This document shows, piece by piece, positions 33,433-45,342 of a DNA stretch of 64,000 nucleotides. The stretch covers positions 23,422,048 through 23,486,047 of the forward strand of contig OX387194.1 of NCBI GenBank assembly GCA_947561395.2, read 5' to 3'. The notes under the pieces are model-generated. The model did not search any database. It was not told the origin of the DNA and saw nothing but the letters and a program-made list of their open reading frames with translations. Position numbers and translations under genes: made by a program. The first letter of the stretch is position 1, and each line of letters begins with the position of its first letter. Source of the stretch: Buxus sempervirens (taxonomy: Eukaryota > Streptophyta > Magnoliopsida > Buxales > Buxaceae).

Positions 33433-34700
33433 TTGCAGTCTTCTTTTAGAGCGCAAAAGGTACAGGCTCCGAGGCGCAATCTTCAAACCTTGGGAAATGA
33501 AAAAGGAGCCAAGTCAGTGCAAAGAATTCATTTTATATTGAGATATAATGCATTTCAATGCAGATTATTGGTGATCTTTCTGATTTCCATATCTGATTGG
33601 GATGTGGAAACTTGGAAAGTTGATTTCTACAAGGTTAGGGTTTTGAGAGTTGATTTTCATTTGATCTATTTTTAGCCGCCATTTGGAGGCAAGGGGAGAG
33701 TCCCTGGATTACTGATCTTGATTTAGCAGCCACTCGGAGACAAGGGGAGAGTCCTTGAAAATGATCTCTTTTTAGCCGCCATTCGGAGGCAAGGGGAGAG
33801 TCCCTGAAAATGATCTCTTTTTAGATTTCTTTTTAGCCGCCATTCGGAAGTAAGGGGAGAGTCCCTAGAAATGATCTCTTTTTAACCGCCACTTCAGAGG
33901 TAAGGGAAGAGTCCCTGAAATGATTTCTTTTTAACCGCCACTTCGGAGGTAAGGAAAAAGATCTCTTTTTAACCGCCACTTTGGAGGTAAGGGAAGAGTC
34001 CCTGAAATGATTTCCTTTTAACCGCCACTTCGGAGGTAAGGAAAAAGATCTCTTTTTAACCACCACTTCGGAGGTAAGGGAAGAGTCCCTGAAATGATTT
34101 CCTTTTAACCGCCACTTCAGAGGTAAGGAAAAAGATCTATTTTTAACCGCCACTTCGGAGGTAAGGGAAGAATCCCTGAAATGGAAACTACAAGAGTTGA
34201 TTTTCATGAAATTACGAGAGTTGACTTCCAAGAAACTACAAGAGTTGATTTCTGCAAAAGTTGATTTCCAAGAAACTGCAAGAGTTGATTTCTGAAGGTT
34301 TTGATTTCTGGAAACTCCGAAAATTGAGTCCCAGTTGACTAGGTTTTGGGGAATGCAAAATGGTCCCTGGAGCAAAGATGGCTTTGACTAAGATTTTGGG
34401 AAACACAAAATGGTTTCCAGATCAGCAGAAGCACGAAATGGCTTTTACAGTTTGGGAAACGCCAAATGATTTCTAGAGAAGCAGAAGCACAAAATGGCTT
34501 TTAAGGTTTGGGGAAACACGAAATGATTTCCAGGGTAGCACAAAATGGCTTGGGAAACTCAAAATGATTTCTAGGGTAGCAGAAGCACGAAATCACTCTT
34601 AAGGTTTTTGGGAAACACAAAATGGTTTTTAGGGTAGCAAAAGCACAAAATGGCCTCGACTAAATTTAAAGATTGGGAATTGATATACTTGATCTCTCCT
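33433..34700 (-). repeat. H leader with two tandem arrays
   Basis: Array 1 (33674-34183) has about eleven units of AGCCGCCATTCGGAGGCAAG / AACCGCCACTTCGGAGGTAA type followed by GGGA-AGAG-TCCC, spaced 36-62 bp. Array 2 (about 34330-34670) repeats GGGAAACAC-AAAATG-GTTTCC-like units that form GGAAAC/GTTTCC inverted repeats, mixed with AGCAGAAGCACAAAATGGC. Both lie between LTR and gag. The apparent minus-strand frame 33833-34375 is just the repeat and is not a gene. Confidence 0.75.
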
Positions 34701-37314
34701 TTGATTTAAGATTTCTTTTTTTTTTTCTTCTCTTTCTTCTTCTTCTTTCTTTTCTTTCCTTTTGACTGATGGCCATCAGCAAGGATCAGACTTATCCTTG
34801 ATTTTCTTAACTGATTATTTTGAGGCTGGGTCACTGCCGACTAATCTCATGATTTTTTTGATTAGGCTAATGGTGATTAAGGCCCAGGAAATTAGAGCCA
34901 TTCTGAGCCCCGATGCAAACTTGATGCACATTCAGATGCAATTTTGATCTTGGGGATTTAAAAATTTGTTCTCTCTTTTTTTCTTGAGAAATGATTTGAT
35001 CAAACATGCTTATACAGATGATCTTGAAGTGTGTGCACTTGATGCATGAAAATGCGTACACAAAATTAAAGCCGAGATTCAATGATATTACCATTCAAAA
35101 AACCTGAATCCGAGAATGAATGTGAAAAAAATACATCAAAAGGGTGTGTGCATAGCCCTAAAAAGGTTGGTGCCTCACGGGGCACGACTCCTAGACGTAC
35201 TTGTGTATGTGTGCGCACCTCGGGCGCGCGGTAAAAGGGGTTACATGTTTTATGGAGTCGCCACTACCTGAAATGATGCAGGTAGACACCTTGTTGACTT
35301 TTGGTCTGAACCAGTGATTCCGAATAAGTGACCCGATTACAACCCAGGGAAGTCCTTGAACACCCTGGGTTGCCCCACCAAAGTGGGTTCCCTTAAATTA
35401 GTTGGATATTTAATGGGCTCTCTTATTTATTATTTTTATTTTTAATAAATTCTAATAATAACATATCTACGTTGGGAGATTGGAGGGCCACTATGTACAT
35501 CTCATGTAGTAAGAAAACAAAACAAGAACAAAAAAAAAAATCACAAGAGACAAAAGAAGAAACATTTTCAACCACAAGAAAGAATCATCGCTTCAATGCT
35601 TGTTTTATTTGCTTTTTCCCTTTCTTATTATTTATTATTTTGTTTTGTTTTGTTTTCTATTGCTTTTATCATACAAGATTAACTAATTACTAATTTACAA
35701 GGCAAGAAAATGAGACCACCTGAACTACTTTTAACCATGGCCTAATTACTAATTTACAAAGGAAACAAAAAAAATGAAACAACCTGAATTACTGCGCTAT
35801 CCACATTCAAAGATTCATATCTCCCTCAATTCTTAACCAAATTGTGCGAAATTTGATTCCTTAGAATCATGACTTTAAGCACTAAAATAACTTATAGCAT
35901 TTTTCAAAAATTCATTTTCATTTAAGAGATATGAAGCTCCAAAATTTACTGTTAGACATTTCCAATTGAAAATCTGAACCAAAGAAAATTAAAAATAAAA
36001 CAGCTACTCATAGTGTAGGGTCTCGAGCATATTTTTAGATTAAACTAAAATAAAAATACCACAAATCTCATGAAGGACTCCAGACTTGAATCAAACTAGA
36101 ACTAGGTGAAAAAAATTGGTTTATCTAGAAAACAGGTACAAACCTAATGCAGAAAAAAAAACTCAGAACTTTACATCTTTGTCTTTTTTTTTACATGATA
36201 AAATTACCCAAAGCCATCAAACATATATACATGTCTCTCACCAATCATGTAATCTCATCTCAAAAATTATAATGAAAAAGAGGTCTCATACAATGTATTA
36301 AAAAAATGACTCACCTGTTATATATTGACACTTTAAATCAAGTCTTGGAACCTTGGTGTGTCGTGAACAGCAGTTTTCCTTTTTCCCTCCTTGCTAGTAG
36401 ACGTCCCTCTTCTTTTCTCTACTTCTTCCTACTTGCTTTTTTTCTTTCAAAGAACTCTCTTACTTGCTCTCTCTTTTTTTCAAAGAACTCTCTTACTTCT
36501 TTCTCCTCCCCTTTTGCTCCCAACTTCAAGCCCTTTTATAGAGAATTCCCACCCCTTCAAATTCTTAACCCCTAACCTTTCCTCTTCCTCTCCTAAACCT
36601 CTCCTCTCCCTAACTTCCTCTCTTAAACACCAAAACTCCTAACTCCTCATCTTCCTCTCTTAAACACCTAACCTTTCTCTTACTCTCTTAAACCCTTAAC
36701 TCTTCCTCTTCCTCTCTTAAATACCTAAACTCCTAACTCCTCATCTTCCTCTCTTAAATACCTAAACTCCTAACTCCTCATCTTCCTCTATTAAACACCT
36801 AATCCTTCCTCTTACTCTCTTAAACCCTTAACTCTTCATCTTCCTCTCTTAAACACCCTCATTTATTTAGGTTTGGTCAAAGTCTATTTTGTCCCACATT
36901 TTTATTAGGCTTATATATATATTTTTTAAGCTTTGTCTCAATATCTCAAGAGAATATGAGTTGAACAAATTCGTCCAACTCATTTCTCTTTGTTTATTTT
37001 TATTATTATTACTTTTTAATCTTAAACTTTTATTAACTTTGTTATTTATTTGCATAAGAAACCCCATTAGGAAACTTACTTATTTACTGAAACAACCCCA
37101 CAAATTTTTAATGTCATTGGTTACATGGCATCCACCATGGCGTACACGTGGCTGCCATGTGGCATCCAATTTTGGTTTTGTAAAAATCCCCAAACTACCC
37201 TTTATTTCTTTTATTCATAACTTAGCCGTTTGAGATCCGATTTGAGCATGGTTTGGTGCATTGGAATCAGCTCAGAATTCTCTTTATTATGGGCTTGTTA
37301 TTTCAAAAAGATAG
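34701..37314 (-). other. Probable diverged 5' LTR region of H
   Basis: The block at about 35135-35400 resembles 150-222 and 1528-1718 (GACTCCTAGAC, GGAGTCGCCAC, GGGAAGTCC...CACC). Near 37205-37290 it resembles 14350-14400 (a gene-less segment of the left H LTR). I could not find clear LTR ends or a primer site. A pyrimidine-rich tandem (CTTCCTCTCTTAAACACCTAA-like) occupies about 36560-36860. No gene is seen. Confidence 0.35.
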
Positions 37315-38975
37315 TGTAGACATCCCAAATTGCACTAAAAATGAGAAAATAATTGAAAATATTAATTGGGATTTGAAACAGGTCAAAAAAGTGTAAAATC
37401 TGGCCAAACTGGTCATGACCGTATTTTGTTTACGGACTGGTCATACCTGCAGTTGATATACGGTCATGGCATGCCCGTATTAATAATACGGGCAAGGCGC
37501 GACCGTAATATATATACGGGCACGGGGTCTTTGTGCGAATTTTACCTTTTTGATTTTTGAGCCTTATCTGCACCCAAATATCTCTCTTGGATAAGCGAAT
37601 TTTCTTATTTATCTGTTCGAATTATCTCATTTATCTTTGTGGATAAAGGATTGGCATGATCTTGTGTTTAACTCAAACTGAAACTCTATCTTTCCAAACC
37701 TTGGACCAACCATACCCCTGTGTTTGCCTATAAATAGAGGGCCTTTCCTCAAGCAAAAGGCCACGAAAATTTGAAGTCTAAGAAACTCCAAGAGAAGAAG
37801 AGGAGCCCCTGCTGCTCTGCTTGCTCAATCCAGGTAAGTCCCTTTTCCCTTTTATTTTCTGTCTTCAATTCTAGAAGTAATAGGATCTTCTCCTTTTTTG
37901 TAGAATAAGGCCATCTTTTGTATGTAGTATTCCTAAACTTGCCTCTAAGTACCTCAAGAGTCTCTTTAGCCGTAAAACGTGAAAAGAGAGCTAGGGGAAA
38001 AGAGAACAGGTGGATCCGTAGGGTAGACCCCCATGTGCTCTAATCTGTGAGATGTGGCTGCTTTAAATATCTTGATCATGTTTTAATGGTTTTGATGATG
38101 AATCTAAATGAATCACATGAATCTATGATGTTTATAGCATGAGATCCCTACCTTTTTCTAAATTTTGGATTTTCACCACTTTTGCACCTACAGTATTGTT
38201 TTCGTGACTTTTAGGATTTTAGGCTAAGATCCTGGATTTATCATGATCAATATGGTAGATCTGGACCCAGAAGCCTGAAAATAAATTCTAGGGTTTCATG
38301 ATGTGGTTTTTAAATCGTTTTCCATTATTGAGAGAAGACCCTACGGTCTAAGTTCTCCCCTTTTGATGTTCTTCATCAACGTGGGTATTTTTGGTTTTTC
38401 TTTTCAGATTTAATGTGAAATTTGAGCTTTACCTATGTCCTGGACTATTCAAGTTCAATTTTGAAATATTTTATAAAAATCATATTTTTCTAGATTTCTA
38501 GAATTTGACTTGAAGCCAGATTTTTTGGATTTTTCACTTTAAATTGATTTTATTTGATTTTATCTCAATTTTATTTTAATCATGAAACCCTAGGAATGAT
38601 ATGATCATATTTGAAAGTTCTGGATCAATCAGACTATTCATATGAAAAAACCATACAATTTTGTCGTTATGTGATTTTTCATGAATTTTATAGCAAGCCT
38701 TTTTTCCTTTATTTTAACATGAACAATACCTAGCAACCACCTTGTGTGGATGAATAGGGGTGCCTAACACCTTCCTCTGTTCATAACCTAATCCCCTTAC
38801 CCATCTCTAGTTGTTTTTTTAGGAAGGTTATTTTTACCCTAAAATTGCCTTTTGTGCTTATTTAATATTTTGGTGTCCATTCACACCTAAATTGAATGGT
38901 GGTGACTTTTTGTTTAATTTAATCCTGCGTGATGATTGAGGAAGTCATTGGATTTGATTTTTCCCATGTCTCACA
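37315..38975 (+). repeat. E2 5' LTR (L1)
   Basis: This 1661-bp LTR runs from TGTAGACATCCC to CATGTCTCACA and is related to the inverted copies L2 (45343-47141) and L3 (53776-55580). TATAAATA is at 37729-37736. The TACGGGC cluster is at 37417-37525, about 200 bp upstream. Unlike L2 and L3 it has only one copy of the 155-bp segment near 38000. Confidence 0.85.
37417..37525. promoter_or_regulatory. GCCCGTA/TACGGGC cluster 1 (L1)
   Basis: CCGTA and TACGG words alternate. The best is a perfect inverted repeat at 37473-37493: 10-bp arms GCCCGTATTA and TAATACGGGC around one base. Others are CCGTA-TTTTGTT-TACGG and CCGTA-ATATATA-TACGG. Confidence 0.85.
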
Positions 38976-38977
38976 AC

Positions 38978-38995
38978 TGGCGACTCTGCTGGGGA
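38978..38995 (+). other. Primer-binding site for tRNA-Arg
   Basis: TGGCGACTCTGCTGGGGA matches the tRNA-Arg primer site (TGGCGACTCCGCTGGGGA) at 17 of 18 positions and lies 2 bp inside the LTR. tRNA-Arg priming is characteristic of Ogre/Tat elements. Confidence 0.85.
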
Positions 38996-40455
38996 CTTGA
39001 GGATTTCAGCCTTTTGGTGTTTGTTCATGTTTTTGATTTTTTTGATTTGATTGCTATTTTGTGTTCTTAAGCATGTTGAGTATGTTTTAAATCTGAATGA
39101 TTGCTTAAGAATTCATGGGGGTAGAAACATGCTTAATTTTGATTTATAGGATTGTTTCTACAAACATGCGTAGGGGAGGTTCGTTTTGCTGAACCATGTT
39201 TATTTCTGGCTATATTTTTATGATAGCATGTTTTAATTTTCAGCATGATCTCCATGATGCGTTTTTGGGTGTATAACATGATCATATGTTTGCATGATTA
39301 GATGATTTTTTTTTAGCATGTTTTAGGTGCTATAGGATTGTTTTGTGTATTTGTGTACTTTAAATATGCTTTCCTATTATGCCTTGGTTTGTTTATGCAT
39401 GGCTACGAAAAGAGTGGCAAGGGTTTGGGATGTTGTGAATGCACCTTATTTTTACAATGCACTGTGCACCTTTTATTTTTTTTCACGGCCACCTTTAACC
39501 TATAGGAAGTTGAACCCGAATATGTGTAGCTTGGCACAACGAGGTCGATACTTCGGAAAGCAAAAGTGAAAACATTCACCTTAGAACTTTGGGCTAATGA
39601 TGTGATGATAACGTGGATCTGTGATTCTAGTCATCACTAGGCTTGAGTGCTAAGTTGCCATTAAGCCAAAACCCAAAACCCTACGCTTGAAGGAGGAGTT
39701 ACACGTTTTTCGCTAAAGTACACAATTGCGTGGGGATATGGGTTTGTAATTGTGAGAAGGCCGTTTGCATGGTGCGCAAGCCAGGGCATAATGCGGATGC
39801 CATATTGAAGGCAAACAAGGTAACAAGGTAATCCTATTGTTTTGCATTATTTTCATGTCATAGGGGTGTCATGGTGCCCATTGGTTCGGGATAAAATTGG
39901 TCCCAAAATATGCACGTTTCTTAAAATTGGTGTAGCCCATAGGAAGAGGTTCTAACTCTGTTTAGAATTAATCCTACCCAATGTTCATACAAGAGGCAAC
40001 AAAAGGGTACCAAATTCTAGAATATGGTGTCAATTCGGAGGGTACATGTGCCCTCCTAAGCATGTGTTTTAGCAAAAAGGCCAAGGTCCACTTTGGGATA
40101 GTTTAGAAGCTTTGCAATGGGTGAACCGTATTTTTGGATGAACAATTAAAATGATCAAACCATGTAAAAACTGAGAAAACATAAAAGAGCTCCGTAAAAC
40201 CGCATTTGATACACGGGCTGAACTCGTCCGTATTAGTTATACGGGCTGGGTTTGCCCGTGTTTTCCATACGGTCACGCTCGCTCGTAATTTGAATACGGG
40301 CAGGGCTGGACCGTACTGTGTATACGGTTTTCTCGGAAGATTCAATTTTAATCAGTTTTTCCCACTAAATCTTATTCCTTTAACCATTAAAAAATGATAA
40401 AGGGAAATGAGTTTGAATAAAATGCTTCAAAAAAAGAAATGTGTGAGAAATTCCT
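38996..40455 (+). other. E2 leader before the minisatellite
   Basis: Non-coding. It contains palindrome cluster 2 at 40190-40327 with about eight ACGGGC/GCCCGT/CCGTA words in alternating orientation. I see no TATA box following this cluster. Confidence 0.6.
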
Positions 40456-42625
40456 TTGGGCCTCTGAAAGCCTTTGAATTTCAGACTTTTTCTCAAAAAC
40501 CCTGTAGGCCTCTGAAAGCCTTTGAATTTCAGACTTTTTCTCAAAAACTCTTTGGTCCTCTGAAAGCCTTTGAATTTCAGACTTTTTCTCAAAAACTCTT
40601 TGGGCCTCTAAAAGCCTTTGAATTTCAGACTTTTTCTCAAAAACTCCTTGGGCCTCTGAAAGCCTATGAATTTCAGACCTTTTCTCAAAAATGTCCTAGG
40701 GCCTCTGAAAGCCTTTGAATTTCAGACCTTTTTCCTTTGGGCCTCTGAAAGCCTTTGAATTTCAGATCTTTTTTCCTTTTGGGCCTCTGAAAGCCTTTGA
40801 ATTTCAGATCTTTTGGGCCTCTGAAAGCCTTTGAATTTCAGACCTTTTTCTTTTGGGCCTCTGAAAGCCTTTGAATTTTAGATCTTTTAGGCCCCTGAAA
40901 GCCTTTGAATTTCAGATCTTTTGGGCCTCTGAAAGCCTTTGAATTTCAGATCTTTGGGCCTCTGAAAGCCTTTGAATTTCAGACTTTTTCTCAAAAACTC
41001 CTTGGGCCTCTGAAAGCCTTTGAATTTCAGACTTTTATCAAAAATCCTTGGGCCTCTGAAAGCCTTTGAATTTCAGACCTTTTCCAAAAATATCCCTGGG
41101 CCTCTGAAAGCCTTTGAATTTCAGACCTTTTCCAAAAATATCACTGGGCCTCTGAAAGCCTTTGAATTTCAGACTTTTTCTCAAAAATCCTTGGGCATCT
41201 GAAAGCCTTAGAATTTCAGACTTTTTCTCAAAACTCCTTGGGCCTCTGAAAGCCTTTGAATTTCAGACATTTTCTCAAAACTCCTTGGGCCTCTGAAAGC
41301 CTTTGAATTTCAGACTTTTTCTCAAAAACTCCTTGGGCCTCTGAAAGCCTTTGAATTTCAGACTTTTATCAAAAATCCTTGGGCCTCTGAAAGCCTTTGA
41401 ATTTCAGACCTTTTCCAAAAATATCCCTGGGCCTCTGAAAGCCTTTGAATTTCAGACCTTTTCCAAAAATATCCTTGGGCCTCTGAAAGCCTTTGAATTT
41501 CATACTTTTATCAAAAATCCTTGGGCCTCTGAAAGCCTTTGAATTTCAGACCTTTTCCAAAAATATCCATGGGCCTCTGAAAGCCTTTGAATTTCAGACC
41601 TTTTCTCAAAAATCCTTGGGCATCTGAAAGCCTTAGAATTTCAGACTTTTTCTCAAAACTCCTTGGGCATCTGAAAGCCTTTGAATTTCAGACCTTTTCT
41701 CAAAACTCCTTGGGCCTCTGAAAGCCTTTGAATTTCAAACCTTTTTCTCAAAACTCCTTGGGCCTCTGAAAGCCTTTGAATTTCAGACTTTTTCTCAAAA
41801 TCCCTTGGGCCTCTGAAAGCCTTTGAATTTCATATCTTTTTCCTTTGGGCCTCTGAAAGCCTTTGAATTTCAGATCTTTTGGCCTCTGAAAGCCTTTGAA
41901 TTTTAGATCTTTGGGCCTCTGAAAGCCTTTGAATTTCAGATCCTTGGGCCTCTGAAAGCCTTTGAATTTCAGATCTTTTTCCTTTGGGCCATCTAAAAGC
42001 CTCTGAATTTTAGACAAATCATTTCTTTGGGCCGTCTATAAGCCTCTGAATAATAGACACATATCCTTTGGGCCGTCTAAAGGCCTCTGAATTTTAGACA
42101 AATCATTTCTTTGGGCCGTCTAAAAGCCTTTGAATTTTAGACAATAATTTCTTTGGGCCATCTAAATGCCTCTGAATTTTAGACAATCATTTCTTTGGGC
42201 CATCTAAAAACCTCTAAATTTTAGACAAATCATTTCCTTGGGCCATCTAAAAGCCTCTGAATTTTAGACACAACTCCTTTGGGCCGTCTATAAGCCTCTG
42301 AATTATAGACACATATCCTTCGGGCCTCTGAAAGCCTTTGAATTTCAGATCTTTTTCCTCGGGCCTCTGAAAGCCTTTGAATTTCAGACCTTTCTCAAAA
42401 ATCTTTGGGCCTCTGAAAGCCTTTGAATTTTAAACATTTTTCAAAAATACCCCTAGGCCTCTGAAAGCCTTTGAATTTCAGATCTTTTGCAAAAAATATC
42501 CCTGGGCCTCTGAAAGCCTTTGAATTTCAGACTTTTTCCAAAATATCCCTGGGCCTCTGAAAGCCTTTGAATTTCAGATCTTTTTCTCTTTTTGTGGGAC
42601 CTGTTGGAAGCCCTAGAATATTCCA
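40456..42625 (+). repeat. Hairpin minisatellite, about 50 units
   Basis: Units of about 31-50 bp share GGGCC-arm-GCCTYTGAA-arm, then a variable tail such as CTTTTTCTCAAAAACTCC. The arms are inverted repeats: TCTGAAA/TTTCAGA in most units; TCTAAAA/TTTTAGA at about 41987-42260; GTCTATAA/TTATAGAC at about 42283-42310; TGTTGGAA/TTCCAACA at about 42603-42630. The loop stays close to GCCTTTGAA or GCCTCTGAA. It lies between primer site and gag. Open frames within it, on both strands, are by-products of periodicity. Confidence 0.92.
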
Positions 42626-42807
42626 ACAATTCAAAAAAAAAAAGCAAATAAAGAAAATAATCCAAACTCGTGTTCACCCAGCTTGCACATAGGCATTCAT
42701 AGGTATGTGAATGAGATTAAATTGGTACTGATATTTTTTTCCTTTAGTTCCAGGTACCAAGTACACTTGCAACCATAGCTCCTGTAACCAGATCAAGAGC
42801 TCGCGCC

Positions 42808-44555
42808 ATGAATCCCATTGAGAATGAAGCTGATGCTCCTCACCCAGATATTGTCCTGCTTCAGGAGCAGGTGGCAGGACTAGCCCGAATGTTAGAGAAC
42901 ATACTATCGGTGCAGGCCCAACAAGTGCAAGCCCAAAATCAAGCATACACTTCCAACCCAGCACCTCCACCCAAATCAATATTCCACCTCCGGTTCAACC
43001 TATTCCTGAACCCATTTATAAACCCACCCTTGAACCTATACTGATCAGGGATGAGACAGTTGAATCGGACAAAGAGAAGGAAAAATAAAGGATGAGAGAA
43101 GAAATGGAAAAGAAATTCATGCACAGACTGGAGATGATTCAAGATGAACTGAGGGAGGTAAAAGGGGTGAATAACTTTGGAGGCACCAATTTCGAAGATT
43201 TGTGTCTATACCCCAATGTATGCTTACCGGCCAAATTCAAGTGTCCGGACTTTGACAAGTATGACGGCACGGGCTGCCCCATGAGCCACTTGAAGTTATA
43301 CTACGGGGCCCTATGCCAGTTAGGTCGGGATGAAGGCATACTGATTCAGCTCTTCCAAAGGAGCTTGACTGGAACTGCTTTGAGGTGGTTTGCCACCTTA
43401 GACCATGGAAGGATCGAAAGATGGAAAGACTTAGCAGATTCCTTTTTGGCACAATATAGGTTCAACTCTGAGATTATACCAGATAGGTATGACATGACGA
43501 GGATGGCGAAGAGAAATGATGAGACCATAAGGCAATATGCTAAAAGGTGGAGGGAGTGGGCTGCACAAGTCAAGCCACCCGTGGGAGAACCAGAAATGAT
43601 TTCAACTTTCATCATGACATTGAGGCAACCATTTTACAGTCACTTGGTGGGTCAAACTACCACCAACTTTGCTGCCCTAGTGCAAGTGGCAGACAGAATT
43701 GAAGATGGGATCAAGTCTGGGAAAATAGCTGATTACTCTGCAGTGTTGAACCAAGAAGCTTCCGCCACTTTCTCTACACAGAAAAAGGAAAATGGTAATG
43801 AAAGAATAAAGAATGAAGAAAGGAGAGAAGCAGAAGTGAATATGGTACAACTTCCCAGGGAACCCTTTCAAATCAATGTCCATCCACCTCCTATCAAGCC
43901 AACTCATCAAGTTCCTTTGCTGCCTATCCAAATTAATGTCCCTTCTGCACAACCTCTGAAGGAGGAAACAGAAGTAAGGAAGAGAAGGGAATTTTCTAAA
44001 CTGCCTATGAGACCATCTGAACTTTTGCCTACCTTACTTCAAAAGGGTTATGTGACTTTGAGGTTACCAAATCCTCATGCAAGCAAAGGGAAGAATTATG
44101 ATTCATCTACAATCTGTGATTATCATATGAGCACTCCAGGGCATACCACAGATCGTTGCTTGGCCCTAAAGCATGCAATTCAGGATTTATTGGATAATAA
44201 CTCCTTATCATTCAATTCAGTTACACCCATCCCATCTACCGATAAAAATGGGGCAGGAAACTCAAATGCAATAGGGACAATTTTCTCTGGAGAAAGAAGA
44301 TTTGACCCTTCTCAGCTTATCACTCCTATTGGTCCAACAGTCAGGGTTTATCTTGAAAGAAATGCTCCTGGTTATGAGCAGGAAGGCTTGCCTTACTCAG
44401 CAGGAGAAAGAAATTATCTGAAAAGGGAGAAAATTCAACTTTTGCCTTTGAGAATAGGGGCAGTTTTCGAACTCCCACGTTCTCTGAAAAGAAACCTGCA
44501 TAAGAAGAATGCACATTTCCTGAGGATCCTAAAGAGCCTTGTTCTCAGGAAGTGA
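42808..44555 (+). pseudogene. E2 gag, frameshifted
   Basis: This capsid-type protein of the Tat/Ogre group starts at ATG 42808 (MNPIENEADAPHPD). Compared with E3, one C is missing in the proline-rich run near 42972, shifting the frame to an early stop at 43044. A stop also lies at 43086-43088 before the main open part (43092-44555). That part carries FKCPDFDKYDG, FQRSLTGTALRWFATL, AKRWREWAAQV, VADRIEDGI and a degenerate zinc knuckle CDYHMSTPGHTTDRC. After the VYLER segment it loses all similarity to E3. No protease follows. Confidence 0.85.
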
Positions 44556-45342
44556 TTTCAATAAAGGCTCTTCAAAAAAAAAAAAAAGATTTTTCCCTTT
44601 AACATTTTTTCTAGAAAAAAAAGTTTTCAGCAAGGTCCTTTTACTTATGAATCATATATCTTATTGAATTTCATTGAGTTGAATATGACTTTCACATTGG
44701 GCTCAATTTTGAGACCAAAATCGAAGAAAAAGACACTTTATATGAAAATTCAAATCTTTTTAAGTGTCATAAGAAGAATATTCTGCAAAATTATGAAGTG
44801 ACCAATTTTATGGCCTTTGGAACCAAAGATGACCCATAGTCTTCAACAGAAAAGAGAGAAGACGATTTGAAGTTTCTTCATTAGAATACAGAAAGGATTG
44901 CACCACTTGCCGATTCGTTCAAAGGGAAGTTGATAATATTGTTTGAAGAAATTTTGGGGCTTTGCACTTGAAAATATGGGAGAAGATTTGACATTTTCGT
45001 TGGAAATAGAATTGGGCATCATTTGATAGAAAGAATCCAAATTCATAAGATTGATCAAAAGGTGAAGAACTTGTTCATAACAAAAGTTATATTTAAAGAG
45101 GCTTTCATGTTGACAAAAGGTGATTAAGAAGAAAAAAAAGAGAAGAAAAAATCCTGAGCCAGTCATGTAGTGCAACTCTACCAAGTCTAAAATTCAAATT
45201 TTTCTTAAAATGATAAGAGGCCTTTCTTTCTTATATCCTCAAAAATTTTGAAATCCCTAGTTAGACCCTTTGAGCTCGATACATTTTTCCAAGTAACCTA
45301 AACTGAGAATTGTAACCCCACACTGGGGCAAATTTATTAAGT
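44556..45342 (+). other. E2 region after gag, with AATAAA and A14
   Basis: AATAAA at 44560-44565 is followed nine bases later by A14 (44574-44587), as in a polyadenylated cDNA end. The remainder to 45342 is non-coding. It ends with CCCCACACTGGGG (45316-45328), a small inverted repeat, then TTTATTAAGT and the E3 LTR. Confidence 0.6.

Larger units (their letters stand above)
37315..45342 (+). mobile_element. E2: gag-only Tat/Ogre-like element, 5' part
   Basis: The 5' LTR is at 37315-38975, the primer site at 38978, the leader with a palindrome cluster and a hairpin minisatellite runs to about 42625, then comes gag (42808-44555). After gag there is no protease or RT. The element is cut at 45342 by E3, which lies in the opposite orientation. 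The 3' LTR is not in the window. Confidence 0.75.

Noticed and set aside
40456-42625. CRISPR-like repeat and spacer pattern
   Set aside because: Unit lengths vary, the 'spacers' are near-identical tails, there are no cas genes and the DNA is plant. It is a minisatellite.
40407-42677. Open frames on both strands made of repeated peptide units
   Set aside because: They are created by the minisatellite period, change frame with unit length, and match no protein. They are not genes.
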